A stretch of DNA of 40,648 nucleotides from Campylobacterales bacterium (GTDB taxonomy: Bacteria > Campylobacterota > Campylobacteria > Campylobacterales > QNZT01). The stretch covers positions 1 through 40,648 of the forward strand of contig JAMOMC010000059.1 of the NCBI GenBank assembly GCA_027068765.1. Direction: 5' to 3'. This document shows, piece by piece, positions 40,557-40,648 of the stretch (position 1 is its first letter; every line of letters begins with the position of its first letter). The translations under genes were made by a program, and so were the position numbers. The notes under the pieces were generated by a model. That model was given only the letters and a program-made list of their open reading frames with translations. It did no database searches and was not told where the DNA came from.

Positions 40557-40648
40557 ATGAAAAAACTACCAATAGGCATACAGACATTTTCAGATATTAT
40601 CAAAGAGAATTATACTTATGTAGATAAAACACAAATAGCATACAATCT
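40557..40648 (+). CDS. AAA-ATPase-like / PD-(D/E)XK family protein, 5' end only
   Basis: Only the first 30 codons lie in the window. The start MKKLPIGIQTFSDIIKENYT followed by YVDKTQIAYN is the hallmark N-terminus of the AAA-ATPase-like (PF09820) plus PD-(D/E)XK nuclease-superfamily (DUF1703) proteins. These are about 500-600 residues and often occur in many divergent copies per genome; their role is unknown. AAAGGAG at 40537-40543 is 13 nt before the ATG, rather far; an in-frame TTG at 40545 is too close. It diverges from lysA. Confidence 0.75.
   Translation, partial: MKKLPIGIQTFSDIIKENYTYVDKTQIAYN

Noticed and set aside
1-40648. tRNA genes, CRISPR arrays, insertion sequences or prophage genes
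   Set aside because: No TpsiC-like GTTCGAATC context, regular direct-repeat array, transposase-like protein or terminal inverted repeats were found on reading both strands.

Overview
The window is AT-rich bacterial DNA that looks like a motile, sulfur-oxidising-type member of the Campylobacterota, most like Sulfurimonas or a relative. This placement is inferred from gene order and protein character, since no database search was possible. Two gene blocks carry the call: aroQ-pepQ-folK-flhF-flhG-(small membrane protein)-fliA-fliM-fliY, and lysA-pheA-hisC-fliF-fliG-fliH-dxs. As I recall, both follow the arrangement in Campylobacter jejuni and its relatives. The presence of fliA, flhF and flhG argues against Arcobacter.

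Layout. Positions 1-482 hold no convincing gene, only a possible 41-codon ORF. Next come a DEAD-box RNA helicase (minus strand), a YyaL/DUF255 protein, a solitary rpmA (L27) facing it, and proA followed by an orphan ABC ATPase. A compact Entner-Doudoroff operon, zwf-pgl-edd-eda, lies at 6.1-10.7 kb, followed by a small membrane-anchored protein. From 11.2 to 13.5 kb there is a YiiX-like exported hydrolase, RNase P RNA (minus strand) with a small ORF 21 nt downstream, an exported thioredoxin and an exported eight-cysteine protein. Genes up to 13.5 kb are mostly on the plus strand. From 13.7 to 40.4 kb every gene is on the minus strand.

Right half, in transcription order from 40.4 kb downwards. 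The lysA-pheA-hisC-fliF-fliG-fliH-dxs operon mixes amino-acid synthesis, the flagellar MS/C ring and isoprenoid synthesis. It is followed by a three-gene set: an Aer/CetB-like PAS protein, a propeller/helical-repeat protein and an exported DUF4832-like protein. A sigma28-like promoter stands in front of that set. Next are a membrane-anchored alpha-crystallin-like protein, an aspartate aminotransferase, a Tat-exported DUF882 peptidase, rpsU and an NfeD/SPFH pair. The flagellar regulatory cluster follows, then a LOG-family gene. Within that cluster a tetraheme cytochrome c gene separates flhG from the fliA operon, and a textbook sigma54 promoter (-24/-12) lies between the cytochrome terminator and the fliA operon. 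The window ends inside a plus-strand AAA-ATPase-like gene whose putative promoter is covered by a perfect palindrome.

How the parts fit. FlhF and FlhG set flagellar number and position, FliF/G/H and FliM/FliY build the ring, switch and export apparatus, and FliA (sigma28) serves late genes. The predicted sigma54 site puts fliA under RpoN. The sigma28-like site upstream of the PAS gene would place a taxis-type sensor and its two unexplained partners downstream of FliA. The Entner-Doudoroff operon would let a presumed lithotroph turn glucose 6-phosphate into pyruvate and glyceraldehyde 3-phosphate. The most novel-looking parts are the PAS/propeller/DUF4832 set, the cytochrome plus sigma54 rewiring of the flagellar cluster, and the membrane-anchored small-heat-shock-like protein. 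No tRNA, rRNA, CRISPR array, insertion sequence or prophage gene was seen.
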